Source of the DNA: Verminephrobacter eiseniae EF01-2
Lineage (GTDB): Bacteria > Pseudomonadota > Gammaproteobacteria > Burkholderiales > Burkholderiaceae_C
NCBI RefSeq assembly: GCF_000015565.1
Contig: NC_008786.1
Location: 5,258,501 to 5,322,500 of the forward strand
DNA: 64,000 nt
Reading direction: 5' to 3'
The translations under genes and the position numbers were made by a program. Shown here in pieces: positions 45,344 to 53,897 of the stretch (position 1 is its first letter; each line of letters starts with the position of its first letter). A model generated the notes under the pieces. It did no database searches. It was not told where the DNA came from and saw only the letters and a list, made by a program, of their open reading frames with translations.

Positions 45344-46395
45344 TATTCGAGCGACAGCCCTGCGGCCTTGACGATCCGGGCCCAGTGCTTGCGCTCCTGC
45401 GCGATGAAGGCGTCGTACTCGGCCGGCGTCTGGCCGCCGGGCACGCCGCCGAGGCCGGCCCAGCGCTGGAGCACCTCGGGCGTCTGCATTGCCTTGCGCG
45501 CGGACTGCTGCAGGCGCTCGATCATTGCATCGGGCGTGCCGGCCGGCGCCAGCAGGCCGAACCAGGCGGTCACCTGCATCGGCACGCCGGCCTCGGCCAT
45601 CGTCGGCACCTCGGGCAATTGCGCCGAGCGTGTGGCGCTGGTGATGGCCAGTGCGCGGAACTTGCCGGCCTTGATGTGGGGCATGGAACTGGGCAGGTTG
45701 TCGATCACGAAGTCCACCTGCTGGCCCAGCAGCGCGGTCACGGCGGGCGCGGCGCCGGAAAAGGGCACCAGCGTGATCTCGATGCCGGTCTTTTGGCGGA
45801 ACATTTCGCAAGACATGTGCGACGACTGGCCGACGCCCGAGGTGGCCACGTTCAGGCGGCGCGTCCTGGCCAAGGCCAGCAGTTCGGGCACGCTGCGCAC
45901 CGGCGAGTCGGCATGGACCACCAGGACGTTGGGCACGGAGATCACGTTGGTGATGCCGCGCAGGTCGCTCTCCTTGTAGCTGAGCTGTTTGTAGAGGCTG
46001 AAATTGATCGCCACCGGCCCGATGTTGCCCATCAGCAGCGTATGGCCGTCGGGCTTGGCGCGCGCCACTTGCGCGGTGCCGATGCTGCCGCCCCCGCCGC
46101 CCTTGTTCTCGACCACGACCGGGACTCCGAGGTCCTTGCCCATGGGACCGGCCAGCACGCGGGCCACGATGTCGGTGGTGCCGCCGGCCGCTGCCGGCAC
46201 GACGATGGTGATCGGCCGCTCCAATGGCTCCAACGGCACGCCCTGCGCGCTGGCCGGCAATGCCGCGAGAAGCGCTGGCGCAATGATGGTCAGCACGGCC
46301 AGCACGGTCAGCGCCAGGCGCTGGCGGCCAGCGCGCAGGGGCCGAGCCGCGTGCGCCGATCGGCACCGGCAAAGTGTCGTGAATGAAAAAGTCAT
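45343..46395 (-). CDS. Bug/TctC-family periplasmic solute-binding protein
   Basis: The 350-residue preprotein has an export signal near residues 27-51 and receptor motifs PITIVVPAAAGGTTDIVARVL, ENKGGGGGSIGTAQVARAKPDG and VPFSGAAPAVTALLGQQVDF. It lies directly downstream of the CoA transferase gene (156-base gap), second of two Bug receptors inside the catabolic cluster. No TctA/TctB genes are present in the window. Confidence 0.9.
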   Translation of the reverse strand: MTFSFTTLCRCRSAHAARPLRAGRQRLALTVLAVLTIIAPALLAALPASAQGVPLEPLERPITIVVPAAAGGTTDIVARVLAGPMGKDLGVPVVVENKGGGGGSIGTAQVARAKPDGHTLLMGNIGPVAINFSLYKQLSYKESDLRGITNVISVPNVLVVHADSPVRSVPELLALARTRRLNVATSGVGQSSHMSCEMFRQKTGIEITLVPFSGAAPAVTALLGQQVDFVIDNLPSSMPHIKAGKFRALAITSATRSAQLPEVPTMAEAGVPMQVTAWFGLLAPAGTPDAMIERLQQSARKAMQTPEVLQRWAGLGGVPGGQTPAEYDAFIAQERKHWARIVKAAGLSLE

Positions 46396-46551
46396 GGGTT
46401 GCAGTTGCAGGCTCGGGGGTCGGCTACGGCGGCCGCGCGCCATGCGGGCAGACCACCATGGGTGCGGGCGCAGCGTTGGCGGGGGCCATGGTTCATCGCT
46501 GGCGATCGTTGTGCGGGTGTTTTGCTGGCGCTCACCGGATCGGCCCATGGC

Positions 46552-47733
46552 TCAGATCGCGGCCTGCGCGCGCAGCCTGGCCAGGCTGCCGGTGTCGTGG
46601 CCGAGCGCGCGCAGTATCGCCTCGGTGTGTTGGCCCACGGCGGGCACCGGGTCCATGCGGTAGTCGAACCGGTTGTTGCGCCCCGGCGGCAGCAGCGCCG
46701 GCACCTGGCCGGCAGGCGTTGGCACGTCCTGCCAGCGCCCGCGCGCGGCCAGTTGCGGGTGCGCCCACAGGCCCGCCATGTCGTTGACGCGGGCGTTGGC
46801 AATCTGCGCCTGGTCCAGGCGCGCCATCACCTGCGCGCTGCCCAGGCTGGCGAAGGCTTGCTCGATGATGGCTTGCAGCGCGGCGCGGTGCTCGCTGCGC
46901 CGCGCGTTGGTGTCGAAGCGCGGGTCGCTGGCGCACTGGGCATCTTGCAGCACCAGCGTGCAAAACAGTTGCCACTCGCGCTCGTTTTGCAGGCCCAGCA
47001 TCACGCTGCCACCGTCGCCCGTGGCGAACGGCCCATAGGGGTAGATGCTGGCATGGGCGGCGCCTGCGCGCGGCGGTGGCGCTGCGCCCTGGTAGGCGTA
47101 GTACATCGGGTAGCCCATCCATTCGCCCAGCGCTTCGAGCATCGACAGGTCGATATGCGCGCCCTGCCCGGTTTTGCCGCGCTGCAGCAGCGCTGCCAGG
47201 ATGCTGCTGTAGGCGTACATGCCGGCGGCGATGTCGGCCACCGAGTTGCCGGCCTTGGCGGGCGCGTCCGGGCTGCCGGTCACCGACAAGAAACCGGCCT
47301 CGCTCTGGATCAGCAGGTCGTAGGCTTTTTTGTCGCGGTACGGGCCGTCGGCGCCGTAGCCCGAGATGTCGCAGACGATCAGGCGCGGATGGTCGGCCTG
47401 CAAGGCGGCGTAAGACAGCCCCAGGCGCGCAGCGGCGCCGGGTGCCAGGTTTTGCACCAGCACGTCGGTCTGGGCCAGCAGTTGGCGCAATGCGGCCAGC
47501 GCCTCGGGGTGCTTCAGATCGAGGGTCAGGCTTTCTTTGGAGCGGTTGGTCCAGACGAAGTGCGAGGACATCCCGTTCACCCGCGTGTCATAAGCGCGGG
47601 CGAAGTCGCCGCTGCCCGGGCGCTCGACCTTGATGACGCGCGCGCCCAGGTCGGCGAGTTGGCGCGTGCACAGCGGGGCGGCGATGGCATGCTCGAGCGC
47701 TACCACGGTGATGCCATCGAGGGGGCGGGTCAT
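46552..47733 (-). CDS. ict: CaiB/BaiF-family (class III) CoA transferase, probable itaconate CoA transferase
   Basis: This 393-residue protein has the class III hallmarks LDGITVVALEHAIAAPLCTRQLADLGARVIKVERP at the start, and the catalytic Asp in SVADIAAGMYAYSSILAALL near residue 170, followed by KTGQGAHIDLSMLEAL. Such enzymes move CoA between carboxylic acids. In P. aeruginosa the equivalent Ict activates itaconate with succinyl-CoA. The assignment here is from the full gene set, not from diagnostic residues. Confidence 0.78.
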   Translation of the reverse strand: MTRPLDGITVVALEHAIAAPLCTRQLADLGARVIKVERPGSGDFARAYDTRVNGMSSHFVWTNRSKESLTLDLKHPEALAALRQLLAQTDVLVQNLAPGAAARLGLSYAALQADHPRLIVCDISGYGADGPYRDKKAYDLLIQSEAGFLSVTGSPDAPAKAGNSVADIAAGMYAYSSILAALLQRGKTGQGAHIDLSMLEALGEWMGYPMYYAYQGAAPPPRAGAAHASIYPYGPFATGDGGSVMLGLQNEREWQLFCTLVLQDAQCASDPRFDTNARRSEHRAALQAIIEQAFASLGSAQVMARLDQAQIANARVNDMAGLWAHPQLAARGRWQDVPTPAGQVPALLPPGRNNRFDYRMDPVPAVGQHTEAILRALGHDTGSLARLRAQAAI

Positions 47734-47744
47734 CGCGGCCCCTT

Positions 47745-48917
47745 TCAGAACGACCGCGGCAGCCCGAGCACATGCTCGGCCACGTAGGCGTAGATCAGGT
47801 TGGTGGAGATCGGCGCCACCTGGTACAGCCGCGTCTCGCGGAACTTGCGCTCCACGTCGTATTCGCAGGCAAAGCCAAAGCCGCCGTGGTATTGCAGGCA
47901 CACATTGGCCGCCTCCCAACTGGCCTTGGCCGCCAGGTATTTGGCCATGTTCGCCTGCGCGCCGCAGCTTTGCTGCGCGTCGAACAGCGCGCACGCCTGC
48001 CAGCGCATCAGGTTGGCGGCCTCCAGCTCGATGTAGGCCTGGGCAATCGGAAACTGCACGCCCTGGTTCTGCCCGATGGGGCGGCCAAACACGTTGCGCT
48101 CTTTGGCGTAGCGGGTGATGCGGTCTATGAACCAGTAGCCGTCGCCTATGCACTCGGCGGCGATCAGCGTGCGCTCGGCGTTCAGGCCGTCGAGGATGTA
48201 GCGAAAGCCCTGGCCCTCCTGGCCGATCAGGTTCTCGGCCGGGATCTCCAGGTTCTCGAAGAATAGTTCGTTGGTCTCATGGTTGACCATGTTGGGAATC
48301 GGCCGCACGGTCATGCCGCTCTTTTCGGCCTGGCGCAGATCGACCATGAAGATCGACATGCCCTCGCTTTTCCTGGCCACCTCGGCCAGCGGCGTGGTGC
48401 GCGCCAGCAAAATCATCCAGTCCGAATGCTGCACGCGGCTGATCCACACCTTCTGGCCGTTGACCAAGTACCGGTCGCCCTTTTTCACGGCGCTGGTCTT
48501 GATTTTGGTGGTGTCGGTGCCGGTGCCGGGCTCGGTCACGCCCATCGATTGCAAGCGCCACTCGCCACGGGCGATGCGGGGCAGGTACAGCTCCTTTTGC
48601 GCCCTGGAGCCATGGCGCAGCAGCGTGCCCATGTTGTACATCTGGCCATGGCAGGCGCCGGAGTTGCCGCCGCTGCGGTTGATCTCTTCCATGATCACCG
48701 AAGCCTCGGTCAGCCCCAGGCCGGAGCCGCCGTACTCCTGCGGAATCAGCGCGGCCATCCAGCCGGCCTTGGTGAGCGCGGCGACGAAGGCTTCGGGGTA
48801 GGCCCGCTGCGCGTCGGCCTGGCGGTGGTATGCATCGGGAAACTCGGCGCACAGTGCGCGCACGGCGTCGCGGATGTCCTGGTATTTGTCCGGGGGGGCG
48901 TGGTGGCTGGTCGTCAT
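47745..48917 (-). CDS. Acyl-CoA dehydrogenase family protein
   Basis: This 390-residue flavoprotein has PQEYGGSGLGLTEASVIMEEI, QSMGVTEPGTGTDTTKIKTSA (FAD/substrate region) and QYHGGFGFACEYDVERKFRE. The last takes the place of the usual catalytic-Glu region near residue 365. It starts between ich and ict, with short gaps on both sides. An acyl-CoA dehydrogenase occupies the same place in the Pseudomonas itaconate cluster, where its step is not settled. Confidence 0.88.
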   Translation of the reverse strand: MTTSHHAPPDKYQDIRDAVRALCAEFPDAYHRQADAQRAYPEAFVAALTKAGWMAALIPQEYGGSGLGLTEASVIMEEINRSGGNSGACHGQMYNMGTLLRHGSRAQKELYLPRIARGEWRLQSMGVTEPGTGTDTTKIKTSAVKKGDRYLVNGQKVWISRVQHSDWMILLARTTPLAEVARKSEGMSIFMVDLRQAEKSGMTVRPIPNMVNHETNELFFENLEIPAENLIGQEGQGFRYILDGLNAERTLIAAECIGDGYWFIDRITRYAKERNVFGRPIGQNQGVQFPIAQAYIELEAANLMRWQACALFDAQQSCGAQANMAKYLAAKASWEAANVCLQYHGGFGFACEYDVERKFRETRLYQVAPISTNLIYAYVAEHVLGLPRSF

Positions 48918-48956
48918 GGCGGTTGGCCAATGGCAAGTGCGGCGGGCGGCGTCGGG

Positions 48957-50006
48957 TCAGGCCAGCGTGGCCAGGCCCTGCATGGTCAGCCAGCCTTCAT
49001 GGTCCTGGGCCCACAGGTTGATACGGCGGCTGCCGTCGCGGCTGACACGGCGGCTGCCGTCGCCGTCGGCGCTGCAACCATCGGCCTCGGGCTGGCCGTT
49101 CAGGCGCAGCGGGTTCAGGTCGAACGCCGGCCGCACGGCCCTGAACTCGAAGCGGGCGAGCCGGGCCTCGGGCATTTCGCGGCGCAGCAGGTCCAGCAGC
49201 AGCGTGGCGATCAGCGGGCCATGCACGATCAGGCCGGGGTAGCCTTCGACCGCGTTCGCATAGCGGCGGTCGTAATGGATGCGGTGGCCGTTGAAGGTCA
49301 GCGCCGAGTAGCGAAACAGCAGCACCTCGTCGGGCAGCAACTCGCGCTGCCAGGCTGCACCGGCAGGGGCCGCCTGGGGTGCGGGCTGCGGGTCGCCGGG
49401 CCGGGCGGCGCTGCGGTAGACGATGTCATGCTCTTCGGTCAGTGCCAGGCCGGCGGCGTTGTGCAGCTCATGGCGCAGCAGCACGAACAGCAGGTCGCCG
49501 ATGCGGCCCGTCTTGTGGCTGACCGAGGCGATGCACGAGCGGCGCTCGACCGCATCGCCCACGCGCAGCGGATTGCCGGCCTGCCAGTGCAGGCGCCCGC
49601 CCGCCCACATGCGCCGGGGCAGCGGCACCGGGGGCAAAAAGCCGCCCCGGCGCGGGTGGCCGTCAGGGCCGATCTCGCTGTGCCTGGACTGCGGCAGAAA
49701 GTACAGCCAGTGCCACAGCGGCGGCAGCACGCTGCCGGGCACAGGCTCGGGGTCTGCGCGGTCCAAGGTGGCAGACAGGCCGCGCACCGGAGCGGCGTGG
49801 AGCATGTCGCTGCGCACCTCGGTACGCCCTTGCCAGCGTTGCAGATGCGCCAATTCGGTGGCGTCGATGGGGCGCAGGTCAGGGCTGGCGCCGGCCGCGC
49901 CGGGGGCAAGGTTGGCGCCGGCCCCTGCGGGATGGGAGGTGATACCGACCCCTGCGGGGCGGAGGGTGGTGCCGAGCGCTGCGGGGTCGGGTGGATCGGC
50001 TGTCAT
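48957..50006 (-). CDS. ich: MaoC/FAS1-type hydratase (probable itaconyl-CoA or mesaconyl-C4-CoA hydratase)
   Basis: In this 349-residue double hot-dog protein the C-terminal half has SALTFNGHRIHYDRRYANAVEGYPGLIVHGPL, the hydratase-2 motif with the catalytic Asp/His region. The N-terminal half has WHWLYFLPQSRHSEIGPDGHP, seen in mesaconyl-C4-CoA and itaconyl-CoA hydratases. It would make citramalyl-CoA for the CitE-like lyase. The first 40 residues are repeat-derived (27-bp units), so the true core begins near residue 45. It is first in the operon by transcription order. Confidence 0.78.
   Translation of the reverse strand: MTADPPDPAALGTTLRPAGVGITSHPAGAGANLAPGAAGASPDLRPIDATELAHLQRWQGRTEVRSDMLHAAPVRGLSATLDRADPEPVPGSVLPPLWHWLYFLPQSRHSEIGPDGHPRRGGFLPPVPLPRRMWAGGRLHWQAGNPLRVGDAVERRSCIASVSHKTGRIGDLLFVLLRHELHNAAGLALTEEHDIVYRSAARPGDPQPAPQAAPAGAAWQRELLPDEVLLFRYSALTFNGHRIHYDRRYANAVEGYPGLIVHGPLIATLLLDLLRREMPEARLARFEFRAVRPAFDLNPLRLNGQPEADGCSADGDGSRRVSRDGSRRINLWAQDHEGWLTMQGLATLA
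49889..49990 (-). repeat. 27-bp degenerate tandem repeat at the 5' end of the hydratase gene
   Basis: There are about three to four units with a CCTGCGGGG core every 27 bases. They encode the Gly/Ala/Pro-rich N-terminus. The period is three times nine. Confidence 0.7.
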
Positions 50007-50303
50007 GGGGCCATGATCGCCCGGACGCGCCGTGCGCACAATCACGCATTGCAAGACAGAGCCTTCCGTTTTCCCGAAGGCCCAAGGCTCCGCCGGGGCG
50101 CCTGTGCACGGGCGCTGGCCGACGCGCCTGGACGGCGTGCCGCGTCCACCAGCCTGACCCAGGCCCGGGGTGGACGCGGGGTGGACGGGGTGAAAAACCA
50201 CGCCTGCTCCTTGGGTGACAAGCAGGCTTGCATTTTGAAAACCATTGCGTCACACTGCGGCCTGAAATCTCGGGTTAACCCGTGGTTTCTGAAAGGTGTG
50301 TTG

Positions 50304-50714
50304 ATGCTCAAGGCTGTAGCCACCCGGGTGCGCAGGGGTTTTTGGAGTGTTGCGGGTGTTTCGTTGTTCGTGCTGTCTTTGGCGGCGGTGCAGGCCCGCC
50401 AATCCCCGTCCACCGACGGGATCGCCAGTTCCATCACATTGGCCGAGTTGCCGCCCCAGGGGCGCGAGACTTATGCGCAGATTCGCACGGGAGGGCCTTT
50501 CGCGCATGCCAAGGACGGGACGGTCTTTGGCAATCGCGAGCGGCTGCTGCCCGCCAACCAGCGGGGCTACTACCGTGAATACACCGTCAGAACACCAGGA
50601 CTGCGCGACCGGGGAGCCCGGCGCATCGTCTGTGGCGGCAGCAGGCCCCGGATACCGGATGCCTGCTACTACACCAGTGACCACTACGCCAGTTTTCGCG
50701 AGATTGTCGAGTAA
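50304..50714 (+). CDS. Secreted barnase-like ribonuclease (N1/T1 family)
   Basis: The 136-residue protein has signal peptide SVAGVSLFVLSLAAVQA. The barnase fold follows: DGTVFGNRERLLP, then YYREYTVRTPG (catalytic Glu), RGARRIVCGG (catalytic Arg) and YYTSDHYASFREI (catalytic His), so all three catalytic residues are present. Family members are guanyl-preferring RNases, toxic in the cytoplasm. The barstar gene 134 bases downstream would protect the producer. Confidence 0.9.
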   Translation: MLKAVATRVRRGFWSVAGVSLFVLSLAAVQARQSPSTDGIASSITLAELPPQGRETYAQIRTGGPFAHAKDGTVFGNRERLLPANQRGYYREYTVRTPGLRDRGARRIVCGGSRPRIPDACYYTSDHYASFREIVE

Positions 50715-50848
50715 GTCCGGCCACAGTACACGCAGACCAGACGCCCCCCGGTGGCGCGCCCCACGAGCAAATCACCCATTCGCACAGGCGGCATCCCGCC
50801 GCCTTGCGAATGGCCGCAAGTTCTTGATAAAGAAAGAGTAGCGCACAG

Positions 50849-51412
50849 ATGCAGACGCCACTTTGTAAAGACCTGGATACGCCGTTGCGTAAGGATCTGA
50901 ACATGCCATTGTGCAGCGGCTTGGAAACGCCGCTGCACCCCCAGACGCCGCTGCGCGTCCACCCGGAGACACCGTTGCGTGTCCATTCGGAAACACCGCT
51001 GCGTGCTCACCAGGAAACGCCACTGCGTGGCGTGCGCACCAACATCGTGCAGTCGATTCGCGCCTTCCGCGTGCAGGACTTGCAAGATGCCGCCACTGTC
51101 ATGGGCCAGCATTTCCTGTACGCCAACCTGGCCCATGCGCAGTCCAAGCAGGATGTGCTCGACCTGATTGCCGGGCAATTCATCTTCCCGGCGCATTTCG
51201 GCAAGAACTTTGATGCGCTGTACGACTGCATGACCGAGCCATTGCATCAATCGGGCCAGCAGCCCGGTTTCATCGTGGTGCTCGAGCAGATTCCGGCCAC
51301 CGGCAAGTTCGACAAGGAGGCGCGCGAGCAGTTGCTCGATGTCTTTCGCGACGCTGCCGACTACTGGGGCGACCGAAAGATCCCGTTCCGGTGTTTCTAT
51401 TCTTTTCTGTAG
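50849..51412 (+). CDS. Barstar-family RNase inhibitor with an N-terminal octapeptide repeat
   Basis: The last 90 residues (of 187) are barstar: DLIAGQFIFPAHFGKNFDALYDCMTEPL, then FIVVLEQIP and FRDAADYWGDRKIPFRCFYSFL. It should plug the active site of the upstream RNase. The first 60 residues are about eight units of an 8-residue repeat (type ETPLRVHP), unknown in ordinary barstars of about 90 residues. The start may lie inside the repeat. The pair forms an RNase-inhibitor module. Confidence 0.88.
   Translation: MQTPLCKDLDTPLRKDLNMPLCSGLETPLHPQTPLRVHPETPLRVHSETPLRAHQETPLRGVRTNIVQSIRAFRVQDLQDAATVMGQHFLYANLAHAQSKQDVLDLIAGQFIFPAHFGKNFDALYDCMTEPLHQSGQQPGFIVVLEQIPATGKFDKEAREQLLDVFRDAADYWGDRKIPFRCFYSFL
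50852..51037 (+). repeat. 24-bp tandem repeat in the barstar gene
   Basis: Units encode TPL(R/C/H) followed by four variable residues. There are seven or eight copies, one shortened to six codons. Confidence 0.85.
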
Positions 51413-51606
51413 CCCGTTCTGCATCCACCAGCCAAGCAGAACGGGCGAACGAGGCGAACGGCACCCCGGCGGTCGCGGGCACGGCAGTCGATGCCGACCC
51501 CACCGAGAAAATGCCCACCCACAAGCTCGTCGATGTGTCCCCGTTGGCGCTGCGCATGAGCAGCCCCTTCAACGCCGATTACTGGCTCAGCGCTGCATGA
51601 CAGCCA

Positions 51607-52461
51607 TCATGCGCCAGCGCATGGTGGGTCTTTACCGTCAGCGATCCATCGATGCGCTTCCCGGGCCAGGTCCAGATACTCCTGGACCGGCACTTCCTCG
51701 GCGCGGCGCCGGGTGTCGAAGCGGCCTGCGTACTGGTGCGCGTCGAGCCAGCGCCCGAGCGTGTGGTGCAGCAGCTTGCGCCGCTGGCTGAAGGCCAACT
51801 GCACCAGTTCTTCGAGCATCGGCCTGGACACGGCGGCAGGCTGCGCGTGCGGCAGCATGCGCACCACGGCGCTGTCCACGCGCGGCGGCGGCGCGAAGCT
51901 CGCGGGCGGCACATGCAGCAGTTTCTCCATTGCATAGCGCCATTGCAGCATCACCGACAGGCGCCCGTAGTCGCTGCCGCCTGGCTTGGCCACCATGCGC
52001 TCGACCACTTGCTTTTGCAGCATGAAGTGCTGGTCTTCGATGGCCGACCCATGCGCGAGCAGGTGAAACAAGATGGGTGTGGAGATGTTGTAGGGCAGGT
52101 TGCCGACCACGCGCAGCCTCGTGGGTGGCGTGGGTGGCGTGGCGCGCAGCGTCTGCGCGAGCGCCGTGAAATCGACCCGCAGCACATCGGCCTGGATCAC
52201 CTGCAGGTGCGCATGCCGGCGCAGCCGCAGTGCCAGGTCGCGATCGAGCTCGATCACCGTCAGCCGCCCCAGGCGCTCGACCAGCGGCTGCGTCAGCGCT
52301 GCCAGGCCGGGGCCGATCTCGACCATGGGCTGGCCCGGCTGCGGCGCAATCGCCTGCACGATGGCGTCGATGATGCGCTGATCGGTCAGGAAATGCTGGC
52401 CCAAGCGCTTGCGCGGTCTATGCCGCCCTGCGGCCCGGGCCGGTTCAGCGGGGCGGGTCAC
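51607..52461 (-). CDS. rsmA: 16S rRNA (adenine(1518/1519)-N6)-dimethyltransferase
   Basis: KsgA/RsmA dimethylates A1518 and A1519 of 16S rRNA. The 284-residue protein has [10 protein letters not shown] near residue 18, the SAM motif [15 protein letters not shown] near residue 46, and the catalytic [11 protein letters not shown] near residue 120. The GTG start at 52461 overlaps the surA end by 17 bases. The order lptD-surA-ksgA is conserved in proteobacteria. Confidence 0.96.
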   Translation of the reverse strand: MTRPAEPARAAGRHRPRKRLGQHFLTDQRIIDAIVQAIAPQPGQPMVEIGPGLAALTQPLVERLGRLTVIELDRDLALRLRRHAHLQVIQADVLRVDFTALAQTLRATPPTPPTRLRVVGNLPYNISTPILFHLLAHGSAIEDQHFMLQKQVVERMVAKPGGSDYGRLSVMLQWRYAMEKLLHVPPASFAPPPRVDSAVVRMLPHAQPAAVSRPMLEELVQLAFSQRRKLLHHTLGRWLDAHQYAGRFDTRRRAEEVPVQEYLDLAREAHRWIADGKDPPCAGA

Positions 52462-53893
52462 GGTATTCCACGTAAGCGCGCGCGCGCAGGTCCTGCGTCC
52501 AACTGATGTAGGCCTGGTCGAGCTTTTTCTCGCGCACGGCCTGGCGCGCCATGTCGCGCTGCTCGCGCGCAGTCAGACTGGCCTGGCGCCGCTCGAGCAA
52601 CTCGATCAGGTGCACGCCAAAGCGTGTCACCAGCGGTGCGCTGATGTCGCCCGGCTGCAGGGCTTGCAGGGCTTGCTCGAACTCGGGCACATACTGGCCC
52701 GGGTTGGCCCAGCCCAGGTCGCCGCCCTTTTTGGCGCTGCCGTCGTCCTGCGAATGCTCACGCGCCAATGCCGCAAAGTCGGCCTGGCCGGCCAGCACGC
52801 GGCGGCGATAGTCGGCCAGACGCTCGGCCGCTGCGGTTTCGGACATCCGGGGGCCGGTGCGCAGCAGGATATGGCGGGCATGGCTTTGCAGCACCGTTGC
52901 CGGCTGGCCGGCGATGACGCGCTGCTCCACCTTGAGCAGGTGAAAGCCCGCCGGCGAGCGCACCGGGCCGACCAGGCTGCCCACTGGCAGGCCCCGGGTC
53001 GAGCTCACGAACAGTTCGGGGTAGCGATCGACCGGGCGCAGGCCCAGCATGCCGCCAGCGCGCTGGCCCTCGGGGGCGTCGGAAAATTCGCGCGCCACCG
53101 TGGCAAAGTCGGCGCCGGAGCGCAGCCGCTCGGCGGCCTGCTGCGCCCGTGCCCGCCGCTCGGCCACCTGCGCCGGGGTGGCGTCCTCGGGCACCAGCAC
53201 CAGGACATGGCCCAGGTTGATTTCCATGGGCTTGGCCTGCGCGCCTGCTGGCGGCTCCGCGTGCAGGTACTGGTCGATGTCCTGCTCCGAGACTTGCACC
53301 CGCGCATCGACCTCGCGCTCGCGCAGACGCTGTTCGAGCAGTTGGTCGCGCAGTTCTGCGCGAAAGCGCTCCTTGCCGATGCCGTCGCGCTCCAGGCGCG
53401 CGTAGAACTGTTCGAGCGTCATGCCGTTTTGGCGCGCCACGCCTTGCTCGGCCTGTGCGAGCGCAAAATCGTCCACCCTGATGCCGCTCTCGCGCGCCTG
53501 CTGCAACTGCACGCGCTCCAGGATCAGGCGTTCGAGCACTTCATGCGCGAGCCACTCGCGCGACGGCATGCTGGCGCCCTGCCGGGCGATTTGCGCCTCG
53601 GCCCGCACCAGACGGGAACGCACTTCGTTGTTGGTCACCGGCTCGGAGTTGACCACGGCGACGATGAAATCCGCCCAGCCGGTGGCGCTGCTGTCCCGGC
53701 CGGCCTGCGGCGCCGACGCGGCCATCGTTGCCGGCGTTGCCGGCGCTATCGTTGCGGCCGGCGCAGGCAGCGTCAATCCTTGGCCCTGCGGCGTCGCCGG
53801 CAGGCGCAGGCCCTGCGCGGTGGCGCCTGGCGCGGTCAGGCCCGCCAAGCTGGCAAGGACCAGGGCAAAGGCACGGTGATCACGATGGTTCAT
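52445..53893 (-). CDS. surA: Periplasmic chaperone and peptidyl-prolyl isomerase SurA
   Basis: The 482-residue protein has signal peptide [17 protein letters not shown] and a SurA N-terminal domain ([15 protein letters not shown], then LIERVQL-like [15 protein letters not shown]). Two parvulin domains follow: HVLVLVP...[18 protein letters not shown] and HILLRTG...[18 protein letters not shown]. It escorts outer-membrane proteins, LptD among them, to the Bam complex. It lies four bases after lptD on the same strand. Confidence 0.95.
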   Translation of the reverse strand: MNHRDHRAFALVLASLAGLTAPGATAQGLRLPATPQGQGLTLPAPAATIAPATPATMAASAPQAGRDSSATGWADFIVAVVNSEPVTNNEVRSRLVRAEAQIARQGASMPSREWLAHEVLERLILERVQLQQARESGIRVDDFALAQAEQGVARQNGMTLEQFYARLERDGIGKERFRAELRDQLLEQRLREREVDARVQVSEQDIDQYLHAEPPAGAQAKPMEINLGHVLVLVPEDATPAQVAERRARAQQAAERLRSGADFATVAREFSDAPEGQRAGGMLGLRPVDRYPELFVSSTRGLPVGSLVGPVRSPAGFHLLKVEQRVIAGQPATVLQSHARHILLRTGPRMSETAAAERLADYRRRVLAGQADFAALAREHSQDDGSAKKGGDLGWANPGQYVPEFEQALQALQPGDISAPLVTRFGVHLIELLERRQASLTAREQRDMARQAVREKKLDQAYISWTQDLRARAYVEYRDPPR

Positions 53894-53897
53894 GGCG

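Noticed and set aside
51391..51600. Small frame of 69 codons after barstar
   Set aside because: It overlaps the barstar end, has no ribosome binding site and resembles nothing known; coding status cannot be supported.
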